From contig JAJRRC010000046.1 in NCBI GenBank assembly GCA_024279865.1, forward strand, positions 1 through 42,050: a stretch of DNA of 42,050 nucleotides, read 5' to 3'. Below are positions 15,187 through 23,059 of the stretch, piece after piece. A model generated the notes under the pieces. The model saw only the letters and a program-made list of their open reading frames with translations, ran no database searches and was not told the origin of the DNA. How positions within the stretch are numbered: position 1 is the stretch's first letter; every line of letters starts with the position of its first letter. The stretch is from Planctomycetota bacterium. Lineage in GTDB: Bacteria; Planctomycetota; Phycisphaerae; Phycisphaerales; Phycisphaeraceae. The translations under genes were made by a program, and so were the position numbers.

Positions 15187-16409
15187 ATCTTAAAATTTGG
15201 CAGGATATAAACACCGAGGCCTTTGCCGATTTGGTCGCTGCTGCTGCCCTGTGCAAACTAGGCGACGTACAAGCGATTAGCCGCTTACGCCAACGCTGGG
15301 ATGCAGATTATGTCACCGCTGCGTTGAGTCTTGGGCAGGCCCGAACCAAAGCCCAACTGAAATGGCCCGATCACGCAGCGACTTTGATGGCAGATAGTGT
15401 GGGCGTCGAGCAGGCGACCTCTGAACGTGTGGGGATGTACAAAGCAGCCCGCTTTGCCAAGCTCGGCCGCCCGGTGGTGGACTTGTGTTGCGGCATCGGT
15501 GGCGATGCCATGGCCTTAGGCAAACAGGTTGTTTTGGCGGTGGATAGGGACCCCGTGCGTGCGTGGATGACCCAACGCAATGTGGGGTGTCCTGCGGTGG
15601 CAACAGACCTCAAAAATCTCCTGCTCGAAAATTTTCCCGTTGGGTCTAAAGGTACCGAGGACAAGCTTCCGGGGGGCTTTGAAAATCCCTTGGACAAGCT
15701 TCCGGGGGGGGTGGTTTTTCATATTGATCCTGCTCGGCGGAACAGTCATGGTCGGACGCATCACTATGCGGATTATCAGCCGGGGCCGTTGGAGATCGAA
15801 GCTTTGCTTGAGAAGTGGCCGACGGGGGCGATTAAACTTGGCCCCGGGGTGGATCGCGAAGAGTTACCTCCCGGCGAACTGGAATGGATCAGTGACAGCG
15901 GCCGACTGGTGCAGGCCGTGTTGTGGACGGGCGAATTGGCGGGTCCGTCACGTCGAGCGACTTGTTTGCCTGCGGGTTTAAGTTTAGCTGGCGAGCCTGA
16001 CACGCCGCCGGGCGGGCCGATTCAGCGGTATGTGATGACTTTTGATGCTTCGGTGGAGCGGGCTGAGTTGATCGGCCGTTTGTGCCAGGAACTGGACGTG
16101 CGGTGTCTGCATCCGAGGATTGGGCTATTGAGCAGTGAAACATTGGTGACAAGCCCGTGGGTCACTTGTTTTGAGGTGCTGGATGTGGGGCCTTGGCGTT
16201 TGAAGCGTGTTCGTGATTGTCTCAAGGCTCATGATGGCGGGCTCGTTGAAATCAAGACGCGGGATCGTGTGGTCGATCCGGATCAGTTGCAAAAAAAACT
16301 GCGAGGCAAGGGTTCCGCCCGTTTAACTGTTTTTATTCTGCGGTGGGGTGATAAGGTCCGGGCCATCGTCGCGCAGCGGATGAAGTCCGGTCAGCCCGCA
16401 AAAAAATAG
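15174..16409 (+). CDS. Class I SAM methyltransferase with THUMP-like tail
   Basis: A 411-residue methyltransferase. After an N-terminal helical part, the SAM-binding strand-loop VVDLCCGIGGDAMALG (about 100-115) and the acidic VLAVDRDPVRAWM follow, then VVFHIDPARR, which fits the catalytic or substrate loop of this family. The C-terminal half, including HPRIGLLSSETLV and LKRVRDCLKAHDGG, corresponds to the THUMP-like domain found in these proteins, which suggests an RNA substrate (inference). Two KLPGG copies (residues 163-179) interrupt the loop just before the catalytic motif and are encoded by the G-rich repeat. The start overlaps the MFS gene. Confidence 0.82.
   Translation: MQQLDLKIWQDINTEAFADLVAAAALCKLGDVQAISRLRQRWDADYVTAALSLGQARTKAQLKWPDHAATLMADSVGVEQATSERVGMYKAARFAKLGRPVVDLCCGIGGDAMALGKQVVLAVDRDPVRAWMTQRNVGCPAVATDLKNLLLENFPVGSKGTEDKLPGGFENPLDKLPGGVVFHIDPARRNSHGRTHHYADYQPGPLEIEALLEKWPTGAIKLGPGVDREELPPGELEWISDSGRLVQAVLWTGELAGPSRRATCLPAGLSLAGEPDTPPGGPIQRYVMTFDASVERAELIGRLCQELDVRCLHPRIGLLSSETLVTSPWVTCFEVLDVGPWRLKRVRDCLKAHDGGLVEIKTRDRVVDPDQLQKKLRGKGSARLTVFILRWGDKVRAIVAQRMKSGQPAKK
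15660..15711 (+). repeat. Duplicated G-rich unit in methyltransferase gene
   Basis: GACAAGCTTCCGGGGGG occurs at 15660-15676 and again at 15693-15709, 33 bases apart (11 codons); the second ends in eight G (15704-15711). Both encode DKLPGG and together they extend a loop just ahead of the conserved HIDPARR motif. Confidence 0.92.
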
Positions 16410-16482
16410 CAACAAAGCACAATATCTTCGGATAATTTTGTCTGGAAATATCAGTGAAAGCAAGGTTTAGGGAAATAAACTG

Positions 16483-16505
16483 TTTTTAGGGGGTACCCCT
16501 AAAAA
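16483..16505. terminator. Ten-bp hairpin, possible terminator
   Basis: TTTTTAGGGG (16483-16492) and CCCCTAAAAA (16496-16505) form a perfect inverted repeat with a 3-base spacer. It lies in the 249-base gap between the convergent methyltransferase and nfo genes, where it could stop either transcript, although no T run follows. The left arm matches the TTTTTAGGGG repeats at 8814-8837. No gene was seen in the rest of the gap. Confidence 0.55.
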
Positions 16506-16658
16506 TGCAGCACCGCGCAGTTATGCGACGGTGCTGGTGGGAAGAGAGAGCAAGTTGAATACGCATAAGTGTATACGGGTTGTAGCCTAAACTCAAGGAA
16601 ATAGATAAAATAAATTTGAATTTTGAGGCATCCGGGCAGGTTTGTTTTTAGCAAGTGG

Positions 16659-17555
16659 TCACCCTTTTTTTTGGGATTTGGCTTCGTTTCGCTTTTTAAA
16701 ACCTCGTTTTTGCATTTGTCGGAGTGTTTTTAGGTTGACGAGGTCCCAGGGTTCGCCGTTGGGTGAGGGGGATTTTGCAGTTTCGAGGATTTTTGGGATA
16801 TCGCCAAATGCGGGTTCTGAGAGGAGCCATTCAAAGGCAACCTTGGCAATGTGGCCGTGACCGATGTGTTCGTGGCGGTCTACACGGCCGCCGCGTTCGA
16901 TTTTGGAGTCATTGAGATGGATGGCTCGAACCTGATCCAGTCCCACCAACTGATCGAGTTCTTGGATCATTGCTTGGGTGCCTTTTTGGGAGGTCATGTC
17001 ATAGCCTGCTGCAAACATATGGGCAGTATCCAGACAGACAGCCAGTCGGGCGGGGGCATGGCAGCCTTGGAGGATCACTTGAAGGTGTTCAAATCGCCAG
17101 CCGAGGCTGGTTCCTTGTCCCGCGGTGGTTTCCAGACAGGTGATGGTTTTAAGGCCAGGCAAATCACGATGGACTTCATCCAGTGATGCAATAATCTGTT
17201 TCAAGCCCGCCTCTTCGCCTTCTTTCATGTGCGCACCGGGATGGGTCACCAGCAAGGGGATGTCTAGCGTTTCACATCGCAAGAGTTCTTCTCGAAACAG
17301 GGCAATGGATTTATCACGTGCGACCGGGTCCGGACTGGCCAAGTTAATCAGATAGCTGTCATGGCTCACCACGGAGTGGATGTCTGTTTGCTTGCGATGT
17401 TTTTGCCACAGGGTGATTTGTTCATCGGTGAGGGGTTTGGTTTTCCATTGCCTTTGATTTTTGGTAAAAACTTGCACGCAGTCCATTTTCTTTTCGTGTG
17501 CTTCGATCAAAGCATTGTGTAAACCGCCCGCAACAGAGAGATGACTTCCAAACAT
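16659..17555 (-). CDS. nfo: Endonuclease IV (AP endonuclease)
   Basis: Zinc-dependent TIM-barrel enzyme that cuts DNA at abasic sites during base excision repair. The usual metal-ligand blocks are all present: FGSHLSVAGG, VSHDSYLINLASP, VTHPGAH, CLETTAGQGTSLG, VCLDTAHMFAAGYD, IHLNDSK and RHEHIGHGHI. The 298-residue length is normal. The start is ATG 17555, preceded by AAAGGATCA; a TTG at 17570 in frame is less likely. It begins 11 bases after the stop of the ABC ATPase gene on the same strand, so the two are probably co-transcribed, though no functional link is obvious. The last residues are very Lys-rich. Confidence 0.95.
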   Translation of the reverse strand: MFGSHLSVAGGLHNALIEAHEKKMDCVQVFTKNQRQWKTKPLTDEQITLWQKHRKQTDIHSVVSHDSYLINLASPDPVARDKSIALFREELLRCETLDIPLLVTHPGAHMKEGEEAGLKQIIASLDEVHRDLPGLKTITCLETTAGQGTSLGWRFEHLQVILQGCHAPARLAVCLDTAHMFAAGYDMTSQKGTQAMIQELDQLVGLDQVRAIHLNDSKIERGGRVDRHEHIGHGHIAKVAFEWLLSEPAFGDIPKILETAKSPSPNGEPWDLVNLKTLRQMQKRGFKKRNEAKSQKKG

Positions 17556-17566
17556 ATTGATCCTTT

Positions 17567-18259
17567 TCAAGACTCTGTATCGCTGTTGATACGGCCGTCA
17601 AGCAGGCGGATGATGCGTTGGCATCGGTCTGCGATAGCTTCATCATGCGTCACCATAATCAGGGTCATCCCTTGTTGGTGTAGTTCATCGAACAAATTGA
17701 GAATGGATTTGCCAGTGGCGGAATCGAGGTTGCCGGTGGGTTCGTCAGCAAAGAGGAGTCTTGGCTTGTTGACCAAGGCACGGGCGATGGCGACGCGTTG
17801 CTGTTGGCCGCCTGAAAGTTCTGAGGGACGATGGTGCTGACGGTCGGTGAGTCCCACGCGAGCGATGGCAGCCTCTGCCTGGCGTGCGCGTTCGTGACGG
17901 TGGACTCCCTGATAGAACAGAGGAACCATGACATTTTGTAGCACACTCAATTGCGAGATCAGATTGAAGGCTTGAAAGACAAACCCCAGTTGCTCACGGC
18001 GGATGCGGCTAAGGTCGTCGTCATTGAGCTGGGCGACATCTTGAGATTCAAGTAGATAGCGTCCGCCCGTGGGACGGTCTAGGCAGCCCAAGAGATTCAT
18101 AAGGGTACTCTTGCCACTGCCTGAGGGCCCCATGATGGCCATGTACTGTCCACGGGGGATATCTAAATCAACTTCTTGAAGCGCGTGAACCGCCAAGTCC
18201 GACTTGGGACTGCGGTACACTTTGCTGAGGCCTTGAAGTTGAGCAACGAGATGATTCAT
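17567..18259 (-). CDS. ABC transporter ATPase, MacB/LolD type
   Basis: A 230-residue ATP-binding subunit. Walker A GPSGSGKST, Q-loop region FVFQAFNLISQLSVLQNV, signature LSGGQQQR, Walker B LLFADEPTGNLD and the His of VTHDE are all intact. The sequence type, with PTGGRYLLES and DDDLSRIRREQLGF, places it in the family that drives MacB, LolCDE or FtsEX-like permeases, which export or extract lipoproteins, peptides or drugs rather than import. No permease or membrane-fusion gene is adjacent; the partner must be encoded elsewhere. It is divergent from the AEC transporter and precedes nfo. Confidence 0.93.
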   Translation of the reverse strand: MNHLVAQLQGLSKVYRSPKSDLAVHALQEVDLDIPRGQYMAIMGPSGSGKSTLMNLLGCLDRPTGGRYLLESQDVAQLNDDDLSRIRREQLGFVFQAFNLISQLSVLQNVMVPLFYQGVHRHERARQAEAAIARVGLTDRQHHRPSELSGGQQQRVAIARALVNKPRLLFADEPTGNLDSATGKSILNLFDELHQQGMTLIMVTHDEAIADRCQRIIRLLDGRINSDTES

Positions 18260-18348
18260 AACAGAGCCCAGTTTAGATAGTTTCAGGCCGTTGGGCCATT
18301 ATCAGGCTATTACGCATCTTGAGAAAAACTTGTTAGGCTTGGCCCCGA

Positions 18349-19314
18349 ATGGAACAACACCTGCACATCATGAGCTTGGTCCTGGCGGTCTTTACCGTCA
18401 TGGGCATCGGCGGCACGTTGCGAAAAATCAACTGGCTGACCTCTGAAGCAGATGCCAGCTTGCTCAAACTGGTGGTGCGGGTTTTGTATCCTTGCTTTAT
18501 TTTTAATGTGATCGCGGGCAATGAGCGATTTATGACATTCGCCCAAACGTGGCCTCCACCTGCGGTGGGGTTTGGATCGGCCGTGTTGGGGTATGCGATT
18601 GCTTTATCCTTTGCAGCCGTTGCGGGGAAATGGATCGGCCTCAAAACATCGGTCCAACGTCAAACCTTTGCCCTATGCGTCGGAACCTTCAACTACGGCT
18701 ATATCCCCATCCCACTGGTCGAACAACTCTTCGATGACGCAACCCTGGGCACCCTCGTGGTCCACAACGCAGGCGTCGAACTGGCCATCTGGACCGTGGG
18801 CATTTTGGTTCTGCAAGGCAAGCTCGGAGCGGACTCTTGGAAACGTATGATCAATGGACCGGTGCTGGCCATCATGGCTGCACTCACCGTCAATTATTTT
18901 GGCATTCATGATGACCTGCCGCTCTTCGTGACCAAGCCGATTTCACTGCTCGCCCAAACGGCGATTCCCATGGGACTGGTCCTCACCGGAGCCACCATGG
19001 CAGACCATCTAAACCGACAAACCCTGAGCCTTCGCGCTGGAGGCGGCATCATGGGCGCGAGCGTATTCTTAAGGCTTGGCATCATCCCACTGCTTTGCCT
19101 TGCCGGGGGCTATTGGATGCCGATCAATATCGAACTCAAACGGGTCATCATCGTCGAAGCGGCCATGCCCGCAGCCGTCTTCCCCATCCTCTTGGCCAAG
19201 CACTACGGCGGCGACACCGCCACAGCCATCCGAGTCGTCTTAGCAACCTCTCTGGTCGCTATTTTAACCATCCCGGCGGCTATCGCAGCAGGCTTGCAAA
19301 TTATTTTAAACTGA
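18349..19314 (+). CDS. AEC (auxin efflux carrier) family transporter
   Basis: A 321-residue membrane protein with about ten hydrophobic helices. The central NYGYIPIPLVEQLF motif and the second-half TAIPMGLVLTGATMADH and EAAMPAAVFPILLAKHYGGD segments are the two crossover motifs typical of AEC carriers. These proteins move organic anions or amino-acid-like solutes across the inner membrane. The substrate cannot be named. It starts 89 bases from the divergent ABC ATPase gene and ends 22 bases before the RNase PH frame, on the same strand. Confidence 0.9.
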   Translation: MEQHLHIMSLVLAVFTVMGIGGTLRKINWLTSEADASLLKLVVRVLYPCFIFNVIAGNERFMTFAQTWPPPAVGFGSAVLGYAIALSFAAVAGKWIGLKTSVQRQTFALCVGTFNYGYIPIPLVEQLFDDATLGTLVVHNAGVELAIWTVGILVLQGKLGADSWKRMINGPVLAIMAALTVNYFGIHDDLPLFVTKPISLLAQTAIPMGLVLTGATMADHLNRQTLSLRAGGGIMGASVFLRLGIIPLLCLAGGYWMPINIELKRVIIVEAAMPAAVFPILLAKHYGGDTATAIRVVLATSLVAILTIPAAIAAGLQIILN

Positions 19315-19345
19315 TAACTTAAAAAACCTTGCTAGAATGCTCGCT

Positions 19346-20056
19346 ATGAAAAAAAACCGTAAACGTACTGATCTTCGTTCTGTCACCATTGAACCCTTTG
19401 AAACCCATGCTGCTGGCTCGGTGATGATTCGCCAGGGAGGAACCCACGTCCTCTGTACCGCGAGCATTGCCGAAGAAGTTCCCCGTTGGCTGCAAGGTAA
19501 AAATGGACAGCCGCCCACCAAAGGCTGGGTCACTGCCGAATATTCCATGCTTCCAGGGTCAACTATGGGACGCAAGCGACGCGGCCCAGACTCCCGTGGC
19601 ACCGAAATTCAGCGACTCATCGGCCGTGTGCTACGAGCGGCAGTCGATCTCAATAAAATGCCAGGCCTGGCCATCACCTGTGACTGTGATGTCCTGCAAG
19701 CCGACGGCGGAACCCGCACCGCATCCATCACCGGCGCGTTTGTGGCCTTGTCCCAAGCCATTGCCCATGCCCGCGAAACAGGCATGATTAAAAGCAATCC
19801 GATCCTGGGCCCCGTGGCTGCGGTCAGTGTCGGCGTGATTGATGGTCAGCCGACTTTGGACCTTGATTATGAACTGGATGTGCGAGCGGAAGTGGATATG
19901 AATGTGGCCATGAACCATCGTGGTCAATTTATTGAAGTGCAAGGCACGGGCGAGCAAGGAACCTTTAGCCGCGAAGAATTAGACCAACTTCTAGAACTTG
20001 CCACCAAAGGCATCCGCAAACTCGTTCGTTTGCAACGTGCAGTTCTTGCGAAGTAA
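19346..20056 (+). CDS. rph: Ribonuclease PH
   Basis: Phosphate-dependent 3'-to-5' exoribonuclease that trims tRNA precursors; it works as a hexamer. The N-terminal KRTDLRSVTIEPFETHAAGS, the block WVTAEYSMLPGSTMGRKRR with the RNA-binding basics, and CDVLQADGGTRTASITGA, the catalytic and phosphate region, are intact. Length (236 residues) is normal. The start is ATG 19346; an ATG at 19337 would add only three residues. It follows the AEC gene closely. A terminator lies 240 bases downstream. Confidence 0.95.
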   Translation: MKKNRKRTDLRSVTIEPFETHAAGSVMIRQGGTHVLCTASIAEEVPRWLQGKNGQPPTKGWVTAEYSMLPGSTMGRKRRGPDSRGTEIQRLIGRVLRAAVDLNKMPGLAITCDCDVLQADGGTRTASITGAFVALSQAIAHARETGMIKSNPILGPVAAVSVGVIDGQPTLDLDYELDVRAEVDMNVAMNHRGQFIEVQGTGEQGTFSREELDQLLELATKGIRKLVRLQRAVLAK

Positions 20057-20151
20057 TACCCATCGGGTATGAGAATGTCCGCGATGAAAACCGTTTGAAC
20101 GCTTAAAACAAGTAGCCGCGTACACAAGCGAAGGGGAAAACTCAATCGCGA

Positions 20152-20166
20152 TTGGTATAATACCAA
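20152..20166. repeat. Short palindrome in gap after rph
   Basis: TTGGTA (20152-20157) and TACCAA (20161-20166) flank TAA. With the smaller palindrome TACCC-ATC-GGGTA (about 20057-20069) it is the only structure seen in the first part of the 280-base gap between rph and the mlaE-like gene. No gene is visible there. Confidence 0.35.
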
Positions 20167-20295
20167 CTCCTAAAAAAACTTGTGCGAATGGTTGTTCGCG
20201 AAGACGAAATTGACAAGGCTTTATAAAACTCTCAACGCGCAACAAAAATACGCAATGCGTATAATTCGCTTTTGGTTGTTCATTCGAAAAAAACA

Positions 20296-20337
20296 AGAAA
20301 ACGCATGGGCTGATGGCTCGTGCGTTTTCTTTTTTTT
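20296..20337. terminator. Rho-independent terminator
   Basis: AGAAAACGCA (20296-20305) pairs with TGCGTTTTCT (20321-20330), 10 bp with a 15-base loop, followed by a T run to 20337. It should end plus-strand transcription from rph. The A-rich left flank lets it act on the minus strand too, right after the mlaE-like stop at 20336-20338. Confidence 0.88.
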
Positions 20338-21178
20338 AGGTGAAACCCAGTGTGAAGAACAGGGCGGTAAAGATCAGGTCGCAGAAAATGATGGCGACGA
20401 TGGAATGGACCACCGTGTTGGTGGTTGCTTTGCCGACACCCGCTGCGCCGCCGCTGACCTTGAGGCCGTTGAAGCAGGCAATGCAGCCGATGAGGCCGCC
20501 GAAGACCACGGCTTTGCACAAGCCTGTGGCAAAGTCCGTGAGGTCCAACTGCTCAATGGTGTTGTCCATGTACACACTCGCAGGAATGCCCAATTTGGTA
20601 ATCCCCATCAAAAAACCACTCGCCAACGCCACAACGTCACTAATGACAGTGAGGACCACCAGAGCAATGATGGTGGCAATCATGCGGGGGACCGCCAAAA
20701 ACCGCACCGGGTTGAGCGCATGGGTTCGCAGTGCTTCGATTTCTTCGTTGACGGACATGGTTCCTATTTCTGCTGCGATAGAAGCGCCGGCAAAGCCCGT
20801 GAGTACAATCGCGCTGATGAGCGGTCCAAGCTCACGCACAATGGCAATGGCAATGATGTTGGCGACCTGATCCACTTGTCCAAATTCTTCGAGTGGGGGG
20901 GCCATTTGCAGAGCGAGGATCAGTCCGATGCAGAAGCTTACAAGGATGATGACCCCCGCAGCCCGCACGCCTAGCCGTACGAGTTGGACGTACAAGGCAG
21001 GTCTGCCAAAGCGGATATCTTTTTCCGTGAGACTACGCCATATCCATCGTCCCACATCAAGAATCAAGAGCGAGGCTCCGCCGATATAGGCCAAACATTC
21101 ACCTATGGCATCTCGCAAGGCAAAGAAGTTTTTGCCGATTGCGTTAAGGCTTCGTGTCATCGGATTGGATTGGGGCAT
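20336..21178 (-). CDS. MlaE-family ABC permease
   Basis: Inner-membrane permease of the phospholipid-transport (Mla/MCE) type, 280 residues. Visible are the N-terminal interfacial helix (GECLAYIGGASLLILDVGRW), five or so membrane helices, and the family core VRELGPLISAIVLTGFAGAS, followed by EIGTMSVNEEIEALRTHALN, the coupling region toward the ATPase. It probably moves lipids between the two membranes. No MlaF-type ATPase or MCE-domain gene is next to it. It follows the STAS gene by three bases, the last gene of a four-gene operon. MlaB, the STAS partner in known systems, makes that neighbour meaningful. Confidence 0.9.
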   Translation of the reverse strand: MPQSNPMTRSLNAIGKNFFALRDAIGECLAYIGGASLLILDVGRWIWRSLTEKDIRFGRPALYVQLVRLGVRAAGVIILVSFCIGLILALQMAPPLEEFGQVDQVANIIAIAIVRELGPLISAIVLTGFAGASIAAEIGTMSVNEEIEALRTHALNPVRFLAVPRMIATIIALVVLTVISDVVALASGFLMGITKLGIPASVYMDNTIEQLDLTDFATGLCKAVVFGGLIGCIACFNGLKVSGGAAGVGKATTNTVVHSIVAIIFCDLIFTALFFTLGFT

Positions 21179-21181
21179 GGC

Positions 21182-21544
21182 TTATTTCCGTGGTGGCGCA
21201 GGTGGAATTTGTTTAGCTTGTTCGATGTCGTCGGTGATTTGGAAGACGGTGTCGAGCCTTGCGATTTCAAAAATGCCTTGCACTTTTGTTTGTAGGTTAG
21301 AGAGGATCAGTTGTTTTTTATTTTTGGTTTGTCCTTGGAGTGCTTCGACGAGCACCGCGACACCGGAACTATCCATGTAAGGAACGCCCGTCAGATCGAT
21401 AATGAGTCGGTCTGGTTTTCGGGCCAGTGCTTGGTGGATGACATGCCGCAGGTCAGGCGAATTGCTGTAATCAATTTCACCACCGAAGCAGATCAATAAG
21501 CCGTCGTCGATGGTTTCAGTGGTATGTGTTGGCTCCTCGGCCAT
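21182..21544 (-). CDS. STAS-domain protein (anti-sigma antagonist or MlaB-like)
   Basis: A single STAS domain, 120 residues. It begins ICFGGEIDYSNSPDLRHVIH and carries LIIDLTGVPYMDSSGVAVLV, in which the Ser of DSSG is the site that RsbW-type kinases phosphorylate. The start ATG 21544 has GGAAGGAAG upstream and is preferred to the longer frame to 21622, which would overlap the kinase gene. Two roles are possible: RsbV/SpoIIAA-like partner of the kinase immediately upstream, or MlaB-like subunit of the permease immediately downstream. The tail is Pro-rich (IPPAPPRK). Confidence 0.88.
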   Translation of the reverse strand: MAEEPTHTTETIDDGLLICFGGEIDYSNSPDLRHVIHQALARKPDRLIIDLTGVPYMDSSGVAVLVEALQGQTKNKKQLILSNLQTKVQGIFEIARLDTVFQITDDIEQAKQIPPAPPRK

Positions 21545-21548
21545 ATGT

Positions 21549-22004
21549 TTAGCTTCCTTCCTGGACTGCCGGGGCAGTTGGTTGATGATATTTTCGTAAT
21601 GCCAGACGCACCCCTTTGGCATCCTGACGATGGGTGAATTCTACTGTATCCATGGTTTTATAAAGAATGTGGACGCCTAGCCCACCGGGTCGGACCTGTT
21701 TAAGGTCGCGGCCGCGGATTTTGGTCAGGTCAACCCCGACACATTCATCTTCAAGAATGATCTCAATGCCTTTTCCCAAAGCGTCATCGAGTGGATTGAT
21801 CCGTATCAAAATGGGTTTGTCCGTCGCATCTTTGTAGCCGTGGCGAATGATGTTGGTCATGGCTTCATCGACAGCCAGGACGACTGGGTCGACTTCGTTT
21901 TGATGGAGGCCGTACTGCTTGGCAAGGGTTTCCAATGCAGCCCGCGCGACGCAGAGATAGCGTGGTTGGCTTTGCATTCGCATTTCAAAGTGGCTGTGGG
22001 TCAT
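21549..22004 (-). CDS. RsbW-like anti-sigma factor / serine kinase
   Basis: A 151-residue GHKL ATPase of the anti-sigma type. The N box AVDEAMTNIIRHGY is clear; the G1-like region IEIILEDECVGVD and the G2-like RPGGLGVHILYKTMD follow. Proteins of this type bind a sigma factor or another target and phosphorylate a STAS partner, encoded here four bases downstream. The start ATG overlaps the stop of the lipoprotein gene (ATGA). No sigma factor gene is in the operon, so the target may not be a sigma factor. Confidence 0.9.
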   Translation of the reverse strand: MTHSHFEMRMQSQPRYLCVARAALETLAKQYGLHQNEVDPVVLAVDEAMTNIIRHGYKDATDKPILIRINPLDDALGKGIEIILEDECVGVDLTKIRGRDLKQVRPGGLGVHILYKTMDTVEFTHRQDAKGVRLALRKYHQPTAPAVQEGS

Positions 22005-22354
22005 GGTGTGTCCAGTGATCCGTTTTGATAGGCGTGTACCCAGGCTTGAATTTGTTTTTCTCGTTCGGCTGGCCTTGCATAAGGATTGTACCCCAGCCGT
22101 TGGCCTGTGATGCGTTCGAGGGCTGTGATGCAGAGCAATCTTTCAGCAGAGTCATCACTATTGAGTAATTCAATGAGTGGGGTGATGGCGGTTTGGTCCC
22201 GCTGATTGCCTGCTTGTTGAATGGCATAGAGTCGTGCGGCGGGGTTGGGTGAAAAGAATCCACCTTGGGTCACTGACACCGCCGGTGTTCCGCATCCAGC
22301 GACAGCCAAGAGACCGAGGATCATTCCCACACGCACAATCAGTTTCATGAACAT
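22001..22354 (-). CDS. HEAT-repeat lipoprotein
   Basis: A 117-residue exported protein. The signal peptide MKLIVRVGMILGLLAVAGC ends in a lipobox (LAVAGC), so the mature protein is anchored by a lipid on Cys. The mature part has a HEAT-like repeat (AARLYAIQQAGNQRDQTAIT, then PLIELLNSDDSAERLLCITA) that should bind another protein. Translation may start at ATG 22354 or, two codons later, ATG 22348. Its stop overlaps the start of the RsbW-like gene by the ATGA arrangement, making it the first gene of the operon with the STAS and MlaE-like genes. Confidence 0.82.
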   Translation of the reverse strand: MFMKLIVRVGMILGLLAVAGCGTPAVSVTQGGFFSPNPAARLYAIQQAGNQRDQTAITPLIELLNSDDSAERLLCITALERITGQRLGYNPYARPAEREKQIQAWVHAYQNGSLDTP

Positions 22355-22472
22355 GATGGTAACCGCAGAGTCTGTCCACTGCGACCTCTTTGAACAAAGC
22401 GCAAGTGGGCTGGTGGGTCACGATGTGAATCGAGTGGAGGCCTAAAGGGGGCGTGAGTTGGAGTTTTTTTGA

Positions 22473-22946
22473 TTAGCCGTTGAGTGACAGACTGCTCGTG
22501 GTCATGGACGACTGGTTGAATGACATGTTTGTCTTTGCCGCGGGGGCTGCTTCTGTGGCCGCTTCAGAAGCAGCTTGTTCGATGAGCATTTTCCAAGTTT
22601 GTTTTTCGTATTCCAACAGTTCGAGTGCTTCGAGGGCAGGCTCGATTTTTCGTTCAATGTTTGCGTCAACCAACAAGCGGTAAATATAGGTGTACAGCGA
22701 GCTGAGCTTGCTACACAACTCAGGCTCGATATCGAAATTCAAACTGCTGGAAAGTTCAAGCACGATTTTTTGGGATCGCATCAAACCATGATAGCTGGCT
22801 TCAAAATCAGAGTTTTCAAGGCTTTGGCAGCCTTGACGAATGAATTTGATTGCACCTTCATACAGCATCAGCCGCAATTGCTGGGGGCTGGCTGTCATGA
22901 CCTGTGTCTTGAGATAGGGATTGGTGGTAGCCTGACTCATAAACAT
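22473..22946 (-). CDS. fliS: Flagellar export chaperone FliS
   Basis: Cytoplasmic four-helix chaperone that holds flagellin before export. NPYLKTQVMTASPQQLRLML then YEGAIKFIRQG is the classic opening, and the sequence continues as helices through DIEPELCSKLSSLYTYIYRL and LLEYEKQTWKMLIEQA. Length is 157 residues, with a short Ala/Ser-rich tail. Start at ATG 22946 or, two codons on, ATG 22940. It follows fliD on the same strand after 113 bases that hold a hairpin, the normal fliD-fliS order. The 118-base gap after it shows nothing clear. Confidence 0.93.
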   Translation of the reverse strand: MFMSQATTNPYLKTQVMTASPQQLRLMLYEGAIKFIRQGCQSLENSDFEASYHGLMRSQKIVLELSSSLNFDIEPELCSKLSSLYTYIYRLLVDANIERKIEPALEALELLEYEKQTWKMLIEQAASEAATEAAPAAKTNMSFNQSSMTTSSLSLNG

Positions 22947-23009
22947 CTCGTGCTTAACAAACGGAACCTGTCAATGATATCGGTCAAGGTGGGAGCCTGA
23001 CGTTAGCTC

Positions 23010-23032
23010 AAACGCCTTTGGTTATGGCGTTT
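23010..23032. promoter_or_regulatory. Hairpin between fliD and fliS
   Basis: AAACGCC (23010-23016) pairs with GGCGTTT (23026-23032) around a 9-base loop. The T-rich side is on the plus strand, so it is not a proper terminator for the minus-strand fliD. It may act as an mRNA stabiliser or a partial attenuator between the two flagellar genes. Confidence 0.4.
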
Positions 23033-23059
23033 ATTTTATTATTGGACGTATGTTTACGT

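Noticed and set aside
17567-18259. ABC ATPase considered as the missing MlaF partner of the MlaE-like permease
   Set aside because: Its motifs are of the MacB/LolD type, and it lies 2 kb away in a different transcription unit.
20180-20974. Plus-strand frame of about 264 codons opposite the mlaE-like gene
   Set aside because: It is the complement of a well-supported membrane protein gene, and runs through a terminator. Its composition (Asp/His/Gly-rich) is that of a shadow.
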